A stretch of DNA of 64,000 bases from Marinobacterium jannaschii DSM 6295 (GCF_000620085.1 NZ_JHVJ01000005.1:248001-312000); one strand, 5' to 3'; counted from the stretch's first letter, positions 45,428 through 54,907 are shown. Numbers and translations: made by a program. The notes: generated by a model from the sequence alone, not told the origin.

Positions 45428-45826
45428 ATGCGATCGATTATCACCGTTTTTTATGACGGACTTTGTCCGCTGTGCATCGAATCGGTAACCCGCTGTCGGC
45501 AGATGATGCCCGATCAGCCGATCCACTGGTTTGATATCACCGGACAGCAGGAGCATCTGCGTCACCTTGGCATAGACCCGACCGACGCCCTGATCGAGCT
45601 CTACCTGCTTACGGCAGATGGCCGCATAGTGAAGGGAATCGACAGTTACAGTTACCTGTTACGAATGATGCCCTATTGGCACTACCGGTTACTGGGATTA
45701 TTGTTGCGTTTCACTCCGCTGCACTATGTAACAACGCTTTATTATCGCCGGAGTACAGTTCGCAGACTCAGGAAGAGTTGTCGTTATCCGCCAGACCAGC
45801 AACGCTGCGGAAACGCAGCCTGTTAG
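45428..45826 (+). CDS. DCC-family (DUF393) thiol-disulfide oxidoreductase-like protein
   Basis: The 132-residue protein begins with the DUF393 signature 'VFYDGLCPLC' (C13, C16), a CxxC thioredoxin-like site. It continues with 'IHWFDITGQ' and a hydrophobic 'HYRLLGLLLRFTP'. A GGAGG site precedes the ATG. A shorter paralogue follows 24 bases later, so the two form an operon. The redox partner is unknown. Confidence 0.88.
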   Translation: MRSIITVFYDGLCPLCIESVTRCRQMMPDQPIHWFDITGQQEHLRHLGIDPTDALIELYLLTADGRIVKGIDSYSYLLRMMPYWHYRLLGLLLRFTPLHYVTTLYYRRSTVRRLRKSCRYPPDQQRCGNAAC

Positions 45827-45850
45827 TTCAGAAACGGGGACAAGGAAACA

Positions 45851-46207
45851 ATGAGTATCACAGTGCTCTATGACGGTCGTTGCAGGATCTGCAGAAGTAT
45901 TATTCAGCAGTATCGCCAGATGACCGGCGACAGCATTGAATGGTTTGATATCACCGGTGAGGACCTCTGGCTCCGCGATCGCGGTATCCTGCCTGAAGCA
46001 GCCCGGCGCGAGCTGCATGTTCTCGATGAACAGCGTAACCGTATCAGAGGTGTTGATGCGATCCGCCTGCTCTGGTCACACCTGCCGAAGCGGCGTTTTC
46101 AGTTACTGGCATCAATGATGCGGTTTGCCCCTTTTTACTGGTGCGCCAATCGACTTTACCGGCTCAGCAATCTGCGTCAAAGTTCATCGATCTGCGCGAT
46201 GCGCTGA
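45851..46207 (+). CDS. Second DCC-family (DUF393) protein
   Basis: The 118-residue paralogue of the preceding gene has 'VLYDGRCRIC' (C11, C14) and the shared 'IEWFDITGED' segment. 'VDAIRLLWSHLPKRRFQLL' corresponds to the hydrophobic end. An AAGGAA site precedes the ATG. The operon ends at the strong hairpin at 46228. Confidence 0.87.
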   Translation: MSITVLYDGRCRICRSIIQQYRQMTGDSIEWFDITGEDLWLRDRGILPEAARRELHVLDEQRNRIRGVDAIRLLWSHLPKRRFQLLASMMRFAPFYWCANRLYRLSNLRQSSSICAMR

Positions 46208-46227
46208 GCCTGTGCCCGCTGTACGAC

Positions 46228-46264
46228 AAAGCCCGGTATCGCAACATTTGCGACACCGGGCTTT
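46228..46264. terminator. Long bidirectional terminator hairpin
   Basis: AAAGCCCGGTATCGCAA and TTGCGACACCGGGCTTT form a 17-bp stem with one mismatch and the loop CAT. It lies between the converging DCC operon and the YbaK-like gene. Confidence 0.8.
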
Positions 46265-46282
46265 ATAACACGCATTAGGCAT

Positions 46283-46795
46283 TTATAAGCGACGGGGCTG
46301 CTCCCTCCTGCCCTGCTCGCTGACCGCGCTCCCGGAAATATGGGCATGGGGAACGCCATACATCATCTCCATAAACTGTGCCTGATCCAGTTCGATCAGG
46401 TGTTCATGGTCTCCCGCCTCAATATAAACCTTACGCATCGCGAACAACTCATCATCCAGCATCGAGTTGATCTTGTAGGCATCACCAACGCCTGGCACCG
46501 CGCCGGTTTCACAATCCCCGAACAGATGACCCAGTTCAGGTTCCGAAACCATACGGTACTCTTTACCGGTAATCCGGTTCAGCTCTTCCAGAGCCAGCTT
46601 CCGATTTGCCGGCAGTACCGCCATCAGATATTTGTCGTCACGGTTTTTCAGTACCACGGCCTTAGCGACCTGGGCGGTAGGAAGATGTGAAGCCGTGGCG
46701 GAGTTAAATGCGTTATCGGTATGGCGATGGCTGACCACGTCATACTCTATATGATTATTAGAAAGGTAATCTTTAAGTGTTATTGCAATGGCCAT
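46283..46795 (-). CDS. YbaK/ProX-like aminoacyl-tRNA deacylase domain protein
   Basis: The 170-residue protein matches the YbaK/EbsC deacylase domain, with 'VAKAVVLKNRDDKYLMAVLPANRKL', 'GKEYRMVSEPEL' and 'DCETGAVPGVGDAY'. These single-domain enzymes hydrolyse mischarged tRNAs. The short C-terminal tail ends 'GRREQPRRL'. I chose the ATG at 46795, which has GGGAGGT 4 bases upstream, over an in-frame start 36 bases earlier. Confidence 0.88.
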   Translation of the reverse strand: MAIAITLKDYLSNNHIEYDVVSHRHTDNAFNSATASHLPTAQVAKAVVLKNRDDKYLMAVLPANRKLALEELNRITGKEYRMVSEPELGHLFGDCETGAVPGVGDAYKINSMLDDELFAMRKVYIEAGDHEHLIELDQAQFMEMMYGVPHAHISGSAVSEQGRREQPRRL

Positions 46796-47201
46796 GTGAC
46801 CTCCCGCCTTTCGGCAATGAGTGTGACCCATTGAAAGTTTAGCTAGGAGATCGGCATTGTGCCTAATACAGACGAAAGCCTGCAGAAAAGAAAGGGCGAC
46901 CCGCAGGCCGCCCCAAGGTTGTCGCCAGACTCAATCTGTATACGCAACAACTACACCGGATAAGACAGAGCGCTCCCTCACTGGGAATAGCCCTATTTTA
47001 ACCGGCTGACTGCCGTAACCCATTGCACTGAGGTCGTTAAAAACAACGCCTTTAGTTGTAACTCTTCCGACCATTCCCCCTGTCTCCAGACGTAAAAAGG
47101 GCCGGAAAACCGGCCCTTTTTGCTGTATCAATCGGGTTGCACTTTGCTCCTAGCTTCTAACTCCTGGCTGAAAGCTTACCGCGCGTCGCGCGCAGCAGCT
47201 T
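46796..47201. other. Intergenic region with quinoprotein terminator
   Basis: I see nothing coding here. The right side contains the strong terminator at 47094-47121 that closes the quinoprotein transcript. An ORF spanning that hairpin is rejected. Confidence 0.5.
47094..47121 (-). terminator. Terminator of the lanthanide-type quinoprotein gene
   Basis: AAAAAGGGCCGG / CCGGCCCTTTTT is a perfect 12-bp stem with an AAAA loop and a T-run on both strands. It lies 80 bases past the gene's stop. Confidence 0.85.
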
Positions 47202-48974
47202 TTAAGCATCCTTAGGCAGCTTGAAGGTCCAGACAGAACCACCCTGGTTAAGGTGCTTCACGCGTTTTGCCACTTCACCACCCCAGAGCGGTACCGCACC
47301 ACCCCAGCCGGAGACCACAGAGATATACTGTTCGCCGTCCATCTCCCAGGTGATAGGCGAGCCGACAATGCCGGAACCGGTGTTGAACTTGTATTTGACA
47401 TCGCCGGTCTTGGCATCGAACGCCATCAGGTAACCTTCAGGATTACCCATGAAGACCAGATTACCGGCTGTCGCCAGTACACCGCCCCACAGTGGCGCGT
47501 AGTTTTTATAGCGCCATACTTCCTTACCGGTTTTCGGGTCCATCGCGCGCAGTACGCCGATGTAGTCGTCATTGAGTGATTTGATGGTAAAGCCAGCACC
47601 CAGGTAAGCAGCGCCTTTTTTGTAGGAAACCGGCTCGTTCCAGATATCCATCGCCCATTCGTTTGACGGTACGTAGAACAGCTCAGTCTGTTGGCTATAG
47701 GCGATCGGCATCCAGTTTTTACCACCCAGGAAGGATGGTACGGCACGGATCGCCTTACCTTTCTTACCATCAGCGGAAGCGGTCGGGTCACCCGGACGGT
47801 TGTCATCGTTGTAGATCGGACGGCCATTCTTATCCAGGCCCTTAGCCCAGCTGATCTCATCAACGAACGGGAAACCACGGATGAAATCACCGTTCTCACG
47901 GTTCAGGACATACATAAAGCCGTTACGGTCGGCAGTCGCTGCGGCTTTGATCGTTTTGCCTTTCTCTTTATAGTCGAAAGAGATCAGTTCGTTCACACCA
48001 TCGAAATCCCAGCCATCGTTCGGCGTGGTCTGGAAGTGCCAGGCAATCTTACCGGTATCCGGGTTGATACCCAGGCGGGAACTGGAGAAGAGGTTGTCAC
48101 CCGGGCGCAGGTGGGAGTTCCATGGTGCCGGGTTACCGGTGCCGAAGAACAACAGGTTTACATCGGGATCGTAGGTGCCGCCCAGCCAGGTCGCCGCACC
48201 ACCGTTTTTCCACATATCGCCTGGCCAGGTTTTACCGGCTTCACCGCCAGAGATACCGTTTTCAACTTTTTTACCGTCTTTCCAGATATAGCCCATATGA
48301 CCTTCAACGGTCGGACGGGTCCAGACGATCTGGCCAGTCTTGGCGTCATAGGCTTCGACCTTACCAACGACACCGAACTCACCACCGGATACACCGGTGA
48401 TCACCTTACCGTTTACCAGCAAAGGCGCGGCGGTAATGGAGTAACCGGCTTTGTAGTCGGCGACTTTCTTCTTCCACACCACTTTACCGGTGTCTTTGTT
48501 CAGCGCGACCATCTTGGCATCGAGGGTGCCGAAAATCACCAGATCATCGTACAGGGCCACACCACGGTTAATCACGTCACAGCAAGGCATAATACCGTCC
48601 GGCAGGCGGGCATCATACTGCCACAGCTCATCACCGGTTCGCACATCTACGGCAAAAACACGGGAGTAAGAACCGGTTACATACATCACGCCGTCTTTTA
48701 CCATCGGCTGTGATTCCTGACCACGCTGCTTCTCGCCGCCGAAGGAGAAGGCCCAGACCGGACGCAGGTCTTTAACCGTGTCGGTGTTTACCTTGGTCAA
48801 CGGGCTGAAGCGCTGCCCCCGCGGTCCCAGACCGTTAGAAACAACATCATCAGTGGTCATCGCATCGTTCAGGATATCCTGATCGGTTACACCGGCGTTG
48901 GCCATGCCAGCCAGAGACATTGCCGCGACCATCGCAGTGACGGCAAAGCCTTTTTTGCTGCCTTTGTACTTCAT
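47202..48974 (-). CDS. PQQ-dependent alcohol dehydrogenase, lanthanide type (PedH/XoxF-like)
   Basis: The 590-residue periplasmic quinoprotein has a signal peptide (cut near 'GMANA') and repeated propeller Trp motifs such as '[11 protein letters not shown]'. The vicinal disulfide is in 'MPCCDV' (C131-C132). The active-site run '[12 protein letters not shown]' has the catalytic Asp at 323 followed two residues later by a second Asp (D325). That extra Asp distinguishes lanthanide-dependent enzymes from calcium ones. It oxidises primary alcohols or aldehydes and passes electrons to a cytochrome c, probably the PedF protein encoded nearby. A GGAGAG site precedes the ATG. It has its own promoter gap and terminator. 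Confidence 0.93.
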   Translation of the reverse strand: MKYKGSKKGFAVTAMVAAMSLAGMANAGVTDQDILNDAMTTDDVVSNGLGPRGQRFSPLTKVNTDTVKDLRPVWAFSFGGEKQRGQESQPMVKDGVMYVTGSYSRVFAVDVRTGDELWQYDARLPDGIMPCCDVINRGVALYDDLVIFGTLDAKMVALNKDTGKVVWKKKVADYKAGYSITAAPLLVNGKVITGVSGGEFGVVGKVEAYDAKTGQIVWTRPTVEGHMGYIWKDGKKVENGISGGEAGKTWPGDMWKNGGAATWLGGTYDPDVNLLFFGTGNPAPWNSHLRPGDNLFSSSRLGINPDTGKIAWHFQTTPNDGWDFDGVNELISFDYKEKGKTIKAAATADRNGFMYVLNRENGDFIRGFPFVDEISWAKGLDKNGRPIYNDDNRPGDPTASADGKKGKAIRAVPSFLGGKNWMPIAYSQQTELFYVPSNEWAMDIWNEPVSYKKGAAYLGAGFTIKSLNDDYIGVLRAMDPKTGKEVWRYKNYAPLWGGVLATAGNLVFMGNPEGYLMAFDAKTGDVKYKFNTGSGIVGSPITWEMDGEQYISVVSGWGGAVPLWGGEVAKRVKHLNQGGSVWTFKLPKDA

Positions 48975-49278
48975 CGCACTCTCCTTACGGATTAGTTTTT
49001 ATTCTGAAAACCGTGAATACGTCGTTGGGTGTTCTCAGTGGCTCCTGAGGACTTTGATCTGACGTTCTCCGAGTCAGGAATTTTTCCCGTGACTGATAGT
49101 GATTTTTCTGCAAATCAGCAAAAGGCGACATTAAACAGGGGTACAAGATTTCTCGTCACTTAGTAGTACTACTCGCCGCAACGCCATATATCACGGGACA
49201 TAGAGCAAAAAGCCCCGGACCAGGCCCAGGGCTTTAACGGGATCAGCCGGCAGGAGGAAGCCGATGATTAAACGTACT
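48975..49278. other. Promoter gap of the lanthanide-type quinoprotein
   Basis: This gap of about 300 bases contains the terminator for pqqD at 49209-49235 and then about 230 bases that must hold the quinoprotein promoter. I could not assign -35/-10 boxes with confidence. Confidence 0.4.
49209..49235 (-). terminator. Terminator after pqqD
   Basis: AAAGCCC pairs with GGGCTTT around a GC-rich loop, and the minus strand continues TTTTGCTC. It separates the pqqD operon from the quinoprotein gene. Confidence 0.65.
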
Positions 49279-49563
49279 TCAGGCGACTTTGAGGAAACCG
49301 CGCTGCATAAAGCCTGATACTATCTCGGCGGTAATCTCGCGGGATGGCGCTGCCAGCTCATGCAGGCTCCGGTCGAGTCCGTCAGCAATCTCTGCCGTAG
49401 CGTGTTCACCGTCGCAACACAACAGAATATCCAGCGATAGAGGGTCTGGCATAACCAGTTGATTGGGTGCCGTCAGAATCCAGCGCTGGCGGCGGCTATC
49501 AAAGTAGAGGTGGCTGCGGGGTGTCAATTCCGGCGACAGCGCCATCAGTTGATTACTGTCCAC
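49279..49563 (-). CDS. pqqD: PqqD-like peptide chaperone
   Basis: The 94-residue protein fits PqqD, with 'PHSLYFDSRRQRWILTAP'-type opening residues, 'DILLCCDGEHATAEIADGL' and 'GFMQRGFLKV' at the end. PqqD presents the PqqA precursor to the radical-SAM enzyme PqqE. No pqqA, pqqB, pqqC or pqqE is in the window, so this may be a second, specialised copy. It starts with GTG, with GGGAGA 7 bases upstream. It is the last gene of the minus-strand run from PedF. Confidence 0.8.
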   Translation of the reverse strand: MDSNQLMALSPELTPRSHLYFDSRRQRWILTAPNQLVMPDPLSLDILLCCDGEHATAEIADGLDRSLHELAAPSREITAEIVSGFMQRGFLKVA

Positions 49564-49617
49564 AGTAGATCTCCCAAACAGAACAGAACGAAATCAGCTA
49601 AAACATCAGGTTATTTT

Positions 49618-50580
49618 TCAAAACTGCGCATCCTCATAGGCGGGATAAAGATGCACTACACTGCGCCGGTACTCTGCCTGACTCAGGCTGATGCCCTTAA
49701 AACGCTCATCCACCGGCAGGTTAATCACTTCCACCATTTCCAGTCCCTGCTCTGCCGATTTTTTCAGGCGCTGATCGAGCCAGCTGAGATAGTCACGCAT
49801 CTGATCGATTGCGGCGCTGCCTTCAGTAACCGGTCCGTGACCGGGTACTACCTTGCGATATTTCATCGCTTTGAGCTTGTCCAGTTCCTGACGCCAGATA
49901 TCCAGCCCCGGTGTATGCGGCGTGGTCAGCATGCGCTGGAAAAACAGCATATCGGAGGCAAACAACACGCCGGTGGTTTTATCCAGCATCACCAGATCAG
50001 ATCCGGTATGACCACTAAAGCGGTAAAACTGCAAGCGATGTGCCCCCATCTCCAGGCCCTGAGACATCATCGCCTCACTGATCGGCTTATCGGGCAGGCG
50101 CATCTCGGTATCGCGCATCCAGTCCCCGACCAACCGATACATATTGTCGGTGAAGCCATTCCCGTGCAGTGCCAGCTGTTTGCCGGTCTCTGGCAACGAC
50201 CAGATGGTTGAATCCTGAAAAGCCTGATTGCCGAGGAAATGATCCGGATGGTGATGGCTGTTAAACACATGCACCACCGGCTTGTCCGTCACTGATGCGA
50301 TGGCCTGGCGCAGGGCACGGCCGTAACGGAACGAAGGACCGGTATCAAACACCACCACACCGTCTTTCGTGACGATAAATGCTGTATTGACGATATTGCC
50401 GCCATTTTTACGACTGAAGTCTTCGGTTTTTCCCTGCAGCAGCCAGGTATCCCGGGCAATCTCCTGCGGCTGAAGGTTGTACTGCAACGGTGCCGCCGCG
50501 GTCACCTTAACCCCGCCCAGCACGGCAGACGCAAGCACTGCGGCGGAAAACAAACATTTGATTGTCGGATTTGCCATCAT
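49618..50580 (-). CDS. Quinoprotein-associated metallo-beta-lactamase-fold hydrolase
   Basis: The 320-residue exported protein (hydrophobic start, then 'VKVTAAAP') has the metal motif 'NSHHHPDHFLGN', a later metal His in 'FSGHTGSD', 'LFASDMLF' and 'VVPGHGPV'. This is the family annotated as quinoprotein relay system zinc metallohydrolase, always found next to PQQ dehydrogenases. Its exact reaction is not established. It lies 6 bases after the SoxYZ-like gene in one operon. Confidence 0.88.
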   Translation of the reverse strand: MMANPTIKCLFSAAVLASAVLGGVKVTAAAPLQYNLQPQEIARDTWLLQGKTEDFSRKNGGNIVNTAFIVTKDGVVVFDTGPSFRYGRALRQAIASVTDKPVVHVFNSHHHPDHFLGNQAFQDSTIWSLPETGKQLALHGNGFTDNMYRLVGDWMRDTEMRLPDKPISEAMMSQGLEMGAHRLQFYRFSGHTGSDLVMLDKTTGVLFASDMLFFQRMLTTPHTPGLDIWRQELDKLKAMKYRKVVPGHGPVTEGSAAIDQMRDYLSWLDQRLKKSAEQGLEMVEVINLPVDERFKGISLSQAEYRRSVVHLYPAYEDAQF

Positions 50581-50586
50581 GCCTCC

Positions 50587-51348
50587 TCACAGCGCCTGTT
50601 CAAATTCGTTGCCGTTATTATCCCGTAACAGCAGGTAGTGAGACTGATCGCTGTTTTTGGTATCGAATGTCAGTACCGGGTTTTCACTCACCGGCTGAGA
50701 CAGATCCATCTGCAGCAACTCATTGCCCGCCTCATCTTTAAGCGTCACCTGCTGCAGGTAGAATTCGGGGATCAGATCCACCAGACCGGTATCCATCGGA
50801 TGGATCACCTTAAACTTGTAACGTGAGCCGAAGTCACGGCTGAACCGGCGGCTGCTGATCTCACCCAGATGGCTCTCCCAATAGGGATCGGCATTACCCA
50901 CGCTGGGCGTGGTGCAACCACCGCCTGCGGCATCAATCTGCGCCGTACCCACATGCCAGGTGCCGTCCATCGTCTGTACCGCCGCACGGATCGGCGTCGC
51001 CTGCTGTACCTTGATACGCAGCGACAGGCGAGGATGCACATCACGCAGTGGACGGTAGGTAAAGATATGCTGGATCGGATTGAAATCGGCCCAGGCGATA
51101 ATCTGGCGGATATCGCCATCCAGAGCGCGGGCATCGACGGATACCGGCACCTGGGTCGGATCTTCAGCGAATTCCGGCACCAGAACCTTGATACGCTCGT
51201 CAAACAGGTAGGGATCGTCATTGAGGAAGAGTTTGCGCATATAATCCCACATCAACGATCCTTGCGGGTCTGTCTGGGACGCTGCTGACGGGAAACTCAA
51301 TCCTGCCAGTAACAGCGGGATCAGCCCTATACGGATTAGCCTTTTCAT
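50587..51348 (-). CDS. Quinoprotein-associated SoxYZ-like carrier protein
   Basis: The 253-residue protein has a signal peptide ('LIPLLLAGLSFPSAAS'). It has a SoxY-like domain containing 'GGGCTTPSVG', a cysteine-bearing glycine run, and a SoxZ-like C-terminal domain ('VIHPMDTGL', 'LTFDTKNSDQSHYLL'). Fusions of this kind are found beside PQQ alcohol dehydrogenases and are presumed to be periplasmic carriers or assembly factors. An AAGGAGG site precedes the ATG. Confidence 0.85.
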   Translation of the reverse strand: MKRLIRIGLIPLLLAGLSFPSAASQTDPQGSLMWDYMRKLFLNDDPYLFDERIKVLVPEFAEDPTQVPVSVDARALDGDIRQIIAWADFNPIQHIFTYRPLRDVHPRLSLRIKVQQATPIRAAVQTMDGTWHVGTAQIDAAGGGCTTPSVGNADPYWESHLGEISSRRFSRDFGSRYKFKVIHPMDTGLVDLIPEFYLQQVTLKDEAGNELLQMDLSQPVSENPVLTFDTKNSDQSHYLLLRDNNGNEFEQAL

Positions 51349-51443
51349 CGTCTACCTCCTTCCCTGTCTGGAGACCTGCCCTGATACGGACGCTGCATCG
51401 GAGCAGGCACAGGCCGATAACAGGATTGCGGGTGTACCTGCGC

Positions 51444-52358
51444 CTACTGCTGCGTCTGGTACAAACCCGGCAGTTCATAAGTGAGGCCGTAACGACCGAA
51501 CAGCTGCTCCATTTCGCCAGAGCGGATCATGCCATCCACCACCTCTTCCACTGCGTATCCCAGCTGGCGATAGCTATGCTTGATTGCCATACCAAGATCC
51601 CACTTCTGCCGCCCGATCATCGGGAAGCCATTTTCACCGATGCGGTAACGTGTATCGCCGACCTTATGCATCTGCCAGTCGACTTCCGATCGCATCCCCA
51701 TCACGGCATCCACCTTTCCCTGTTGCATCTGTGCAAACGCCTTATGCAGCGTTGGAAAGTGATGGGTATTATTTCGCATCCGTCCCTGAAATGCGGATGT
51801 CAGATAAAACGCCGGCAGACTGTCGATCTCAACACCGATCGGGTGGTACTGGAAAACCGCGACGGTAGAGACCTCTTCAAGCTTTTCGGTATCAAAGGCG
51901 ATGCGCCAGCCTTCACGTTGATAGGGCCCGAACATCACCACCTGCTCGTTGACCATCTCGCCAGTCGCCTCATCACGGCGAAAACTGTACTCGCGATCGT
52001 AAGGCACCCGCATCATCACATCCGCCAGTTGCTTCGGCGCCAGCGGCTGTGCGTCATTCTTATCGAGGTAGTGTCCCTTCCAGACGTTGTTACGCAGATC
52101 ATCATCCAGATTCTCATCCGGCGTGATCCAGTGAACCCGGAAGTCCACCTCAAGCGCCTTGGCAATCCGGCGCCCGATCTCAATATCGACACCGGTCGGG
52201 GTGCCGTTTTCGACAAAGGAGTACGGCGGAAAATCGCGATAGACGCCGATGCGGATATAGCCGGAGCTGATCACATCGTCGTAGTAGCGCGCTTCAGCCT
52301 GCCCGGCAAATGCCAGACAGGCTGCCAGCCACAGGCCGTTAAGCTTATTCGGCTTCAC
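51444..52358 (-). CDS. Quinoprotein-associated periplasmic solute-binding protein (XoxJ/PedG type)
   Basis: The 304-residue protein has a signal peptide ('LWLAACLAFAGQAEA') followed by a type-3 solute-binding fold ('GYIRIGVYRDFPPYSFVENG', 'GVDIEIGRRIAKAL', 'LHKAFAQMQQGKVDAVMG'). Family members next to lanthanide enzymes (XoxJ) interact with the dehydrogenase rather than feeding a transporter, and no ABC permease is encoded here. It starts with GTG and overlaps the PedF stop by 14 bases. Confidence 0.87.
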   Translation of the reverse strand: MKPNKLNGLWLAACLAFAGQAEARYYDDVISSGYIRIGVYRDFPPYSFVENGTPTGVDIEIGRRIAKALEVDFRVHWITPDENLDDDLRNNVWKGHYLDKNDAQPLAPKQLADVMMRVPYDREYSFRRDEATGEMVNEQVVMFGPYQREGWRIAFDTEKLEEVSTVAVFQYHPIGVEIDSLPAFYLTSAFQGRMRNNTHHFPTLHKAFAQMQQGKVDAVMGMRSEVDWQMHKVGDTRYRIGENGFPMIGRQKWDLGMAIKHSYRQLGYAVEEVVDGMIRSGEMEQLFGRYGLTYELPGLYQTQQ

Positions 52359-52788
52359 GACGCGACTCGATGTAAGTACGGATAGCCCAGAGCGCTTCCT
52401 GGCTCAGATAGTCAGCCATCTTTGGCATATAGACCGCACCGTCCCGCACAGCGCCATTACGTACGCGATACTGGTACCATTCGTCGCCGTCGAAATCGGA
52501 TTCCAGTTCGCGCAGATCCGGTGCAATGCCGCCGGAGATCGCTTCCAGGCCGTGACAACGGGCACAGTTCTGGTTGTAGGCAGAATCGCCGATGGTCACT
52601 GCCAGATCGTGATTCGCGTAAGGTTTACGGTATGGATTCTCATCCACCCACTCTTCACCCAGTGGTTCAAGACCCTCTGTTTTCACCCCCTGCGGTGTCA
52701 CATCACCGTGGGCAGCAACCTGCAGGGAAACCGAGGCAGTCAGCATAGATGCCAGGGCGAGACCAAAAATTTTCTTGTTATGAGCCAT
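52345..52788 (-). CDS. pedF: Cytochrome c-550 PedF
   Basis: The 147-residue protein has a signal peptide ('GLALASMLTASVSLQVAA'), a single haem site 'CARCH' (CxxCH) and a likely axial Met in 'VYMPKMADYL'. 'NPYRKPYANHDLAVTIG' is shared with the PedF family. It accepts electrons from the PQQ dehydrogenase in the periplasm. It is the first gene of the minus-strand operon to pqqD. The gap of nearly 300 bases upstream is divergent with a small plus-strand gene. Confidence 0.9.
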   Translation of the reverse strand: MAHNKKIFGLALASMLTASVSLQVAAHGDVTPQGVKTEGLEPLGEEWVDENPYRKPYANHDLAVTIGDSAYNQNCARCHGLEAISGGIAPDLRELESDFDGDEWYQYRVRNGAVRDGAVYMPKMADYLSQEALWAIRTYIESRREAE

Positions 52789-53086
52789 CTTTTATCACCA
52801 GTAACTTTCAGGAACGGTAAATCTGTAAACCCGCTGTCGTAGCGTGTTTGTTCACTGAGTAACAGCATGGCTGATGGCTGCAAATGCCAGAATTGTACTT
52901 TGGCGTTTTAGCTCTCGTTCCTTGGTAGTAGTTTTTTCGCAACGGGTGCATGCAACTGAAGACGGGCAAACCGCAGGTGCCGGCCGTCAGGATGCTGTCT
53001 CCCGGCCCTGCCAATAGGCGATCACTCAAATATGGTTTATCCTTCTCTCATCAGGATTAACCGGTCAGTACGCAGGAGAACTCCGC

Positions 53087-53293
53087 ATGGGTGGTAACGT
53101 TATCGACTTCAGCAGTCGCCAGCAAAAAGCCAAAGAACAGAAGAAAGAACAGAAAGCCGACGCGCTTAAGCAGCGCTTTGAAAACGCCCTGCCGACGGAA
53201 GAGAAAGACCCTAAGAAGAAGCTGCTGAATATCTTTACCAAAAACAAGAAAAAGCCGACACAAAAGAAACCAGCCCCGAAAGACGACTGGTAA
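53087..53293 (+). CDS. Small basic hypothetical protein
   Basis: The 68-residue protein is very rich in Lys and Glu ('KAKEQKKEQKADALKQRFEN', then 'KKKLLNIFTKNKKKPTQKKP'). It is probably a helical, partly disordered cytoplasmic protein. A GGAG site precedes the ATG and a perfect terminator hairpin follows, supporting expression. I do not recognise a family. Confidence 0.65.
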   Translation: MGGNVIDFSSRQQKAKEQKKEQKADALKQRFENALPTEEKDPKKKLLNIFTKNKKKPTQKKPAPKDDW

Positions 53294-53330
53294 GCCGTAC
53301 GATCAGATCACTCCCGTCTCAAGACAATCC

Positions 53331-53362
53331 GGATCAGGCGCAATGACTGTAGCGCCTGATCC
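53331..53362. terminator. Bidirectional terminator hairpin
   Basis: GGATCAGGCGC / GCGCCTGATCC form a perfect 11-bp stem with a 10-base loop between the small basic protein gene and the converging ABM gene. Confidence 0.65.
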
Positions 53363-53367
53363 ATCGG

Positions 53368-53685
53368 TTATATACCGTAATCCCGCTCGACTTTCGCAAT
53401 CCGGGTCTTAAAGCTGGCATACCACTTCTCATGCCCCAGCCGCTGTGCGACCTGATGCTCTGCATGGGCCTTCCAGGCCCTGATTGATTCCAGATCCTTC
53501 CAATAGGACACGGTAATACCCAACGTTTCCCGGACGGACTCGATACCCAGGAAGCCCGGTTGCTCCTGCGCCAGTGCAACCATGCGCCCGGCCATCTCGC
53601 CGTAACCCGCCTCAATGTCGGTACGTTCGTTCGTGAAAATTACCGCGTAGTATGGCGGCTCTGGTGTATTGGCGATCTGGCTCAT
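53368..53685 (-). CDS. Antibiotic biosynthesis monooxygenase (ABM) domain protein
   Basis: The 105-residue dimeric ferredoxin-like fold protein has 'YYAVIFTNERTDIEAGYGEM', 'MVALAQEQPGFLGIES' and 'VSYWKDLESIRAWKAHAEH'. This is the compact ABM type of unknown substrate, often heme- or stress-related. I chose the ATG at 53685 over the overlapping TTG. Confidence 0.85.
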   Translation of the reverse strand: MSQIANTPEPPYYAVIFTNERTDIEAGYGEMAGRMVALAQEQPGFLGIESVRETLGITVSYWKDLESIRAWKAHAEHQVAQRLGHEKWYASFKTRIAKVERDYGI

Positions 53686-53764
53686 CAAAGGACTCCCTGC
53701 AGAGCATAGATAACAGACTGAAGAGGAGAGTCTACTATGAGATCAGTGCCTGAAGGAGATCATT

Positions 53765-54154
53765 ATGAAACAGCCTAAACTGATCGGCAGCGCAGCCATC
53801 CTGCTGGTTAAAGATGTACTCAAGTCAGCGGCCTATTACGAAGAAACTATGGGGTTCAAGGCCCAGATCTGGGGAGAGCCGCCCTGCTTCTCCATCCTGC
53901 AGCGTGATAACTGTCATATGATGCTGAGCGAGACAGATCAGCCAGAGAAGATCCTGCCGCACTACAAAGTGGTGCAGAACATGTGGAACGTCTATTTCTG
54001 GGTTGATGATGTAGAGTCACTCTACGCCGAGTTTAAAGCCAAAGGTGCCCGGATAGACTATGAACTCTGCGACCAACCCTATGGCTGTCGCGAATTCGGC
54101 ATTCAGGATCTCGATGGCTACGATATCGCCTTCGGTCAGGAGATGGACGACTGA
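53765..54154 (+). CDS. VOC/glyoxalase superfamily protein
   Basis: The 129-residue single VOC module has 'AAILLVKDVLKSAAYYEETMGF', 'MWNVYFWVDDVESLYAEFKAKGA' and 'YGCREFGIQDLDGYDIAFGQ', with the metal-site Glu near the end. It could be a bleomycin-resistance-like or small-molecule enzyme; the substrate is unknown. A GGAG site precedes the ATG. Confidence 0.85.
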   Translation: MKQPKLIGSAAILLVKDVLKSAAYYEETMGFKAQIWGEPPCFSILQRDNCHMMLSETDQPEKILPHYKVVQNMWNVYFWVDDVESLYAEFKAKGARIDYELCDQPYGCREFGIQDLDGYDIAFGQEMDD

Positions 54155-54334
54155 GAATCGCCATCAGGCCCGTCGTCAGGAGCACTGTCACGCGCCCCGT
54201 AACAATCATCACGGCGAGCTAAGCCGGCGGCAGAGGTTGTCCGGGGCTGGCCTCTCATTTGCTTGCAGAGCACACCGCTACAGCGGCCACCATATCCGAC
54301 CTGTCAGCCCCGGCCTCCAGGCGTTGTCATAGTT

Positions 54335-54769
54335 TTACTCAGCGCCGCCTCCCGGAGCATACATGGCAAACACCTCGGCACCGGTCATCATCTTGGTTTT
54401 ATTGGCAAAGTCATAGAACGTCGGCTTCTCATCAATAAAGATCTGATTCACCAGTTCAAAATCCGCTTCATCATCAAACAATCCTACCGGTACGATATAA
54501 GCGCCGTTGTCGCTGATGCGATAGAACAGATGGGTACCGCAATGGCTGCAGAATCCCCGTTCTGCCCAGGCCGACGAGGCATAGGTGGCAATATGTTCCT
54601 CGCCCTCAAAGCGGACTTCAGTGCCGCACTCAACAGCCAGCAAAGGCCCGCCGCCCCATTTCCGGCACATACTGCAATGACAGGCACTGCTGTGACGGCT
54701 GAGCTTCTCCGCATGCAGCACACAGGCTCCACACAAACAGCGTCCACTGGCTTCGCGTGTATCAGTCAT
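54335..54769 (-). CDS. GFA family glutathione-dependent/zinc protein
   Basis: The 144-residue protein has the GFA zinc motifs 'GRCLCGAC', 'CHCSMCRKW' and 'CSHCGTHLFYR', plus 'YIVPVGLFDD'. The family includes formaldehyde-activating-like and carbon-sulfur lyase proteins. Its relevance to the alcohol-oxidation genes nearby is possible but unproven. An AGGAGG site precedes the ATG. Confidence 0.88.
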   Translation of the reverse strand: MTDTREASGRCLCGACVLHAEKLSRHSSACHCSMCRKWGGGPLLAVECGTEVRFEGEEHIATYASSAWAERGFCSHCGTHLFYRISDNGAYIVPVGLFDDEADFELVNQIFIDEKPTFYDFANKTKMMTGAEVFAMYAPGGGAE

Positions 54770-54907
54770 GATTCCCTCCTCCGATTGGCTTGAACAGATA
54801 AAGTATCCGCTTCAGTCCGGTATAACCAGTTTCCCTGATAGCCGATACATTAGCGGCCAATTACCTTAGACTAAGGTCTTAATTTATAGCATACAGGGGT
54901 AACACTG

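Noticed and set aside
46931-47131. 66-residue minus-strand ORF
   Set aside because: It runs through the perfect terminator hairpin at 47094-47121 and has no ribosome binding site.
47691-48713. 340-residue plus-strand ORF
   Set aside because: It is the mirror frame of the lanthanide-type quinoprotein and arises from its codon bias.
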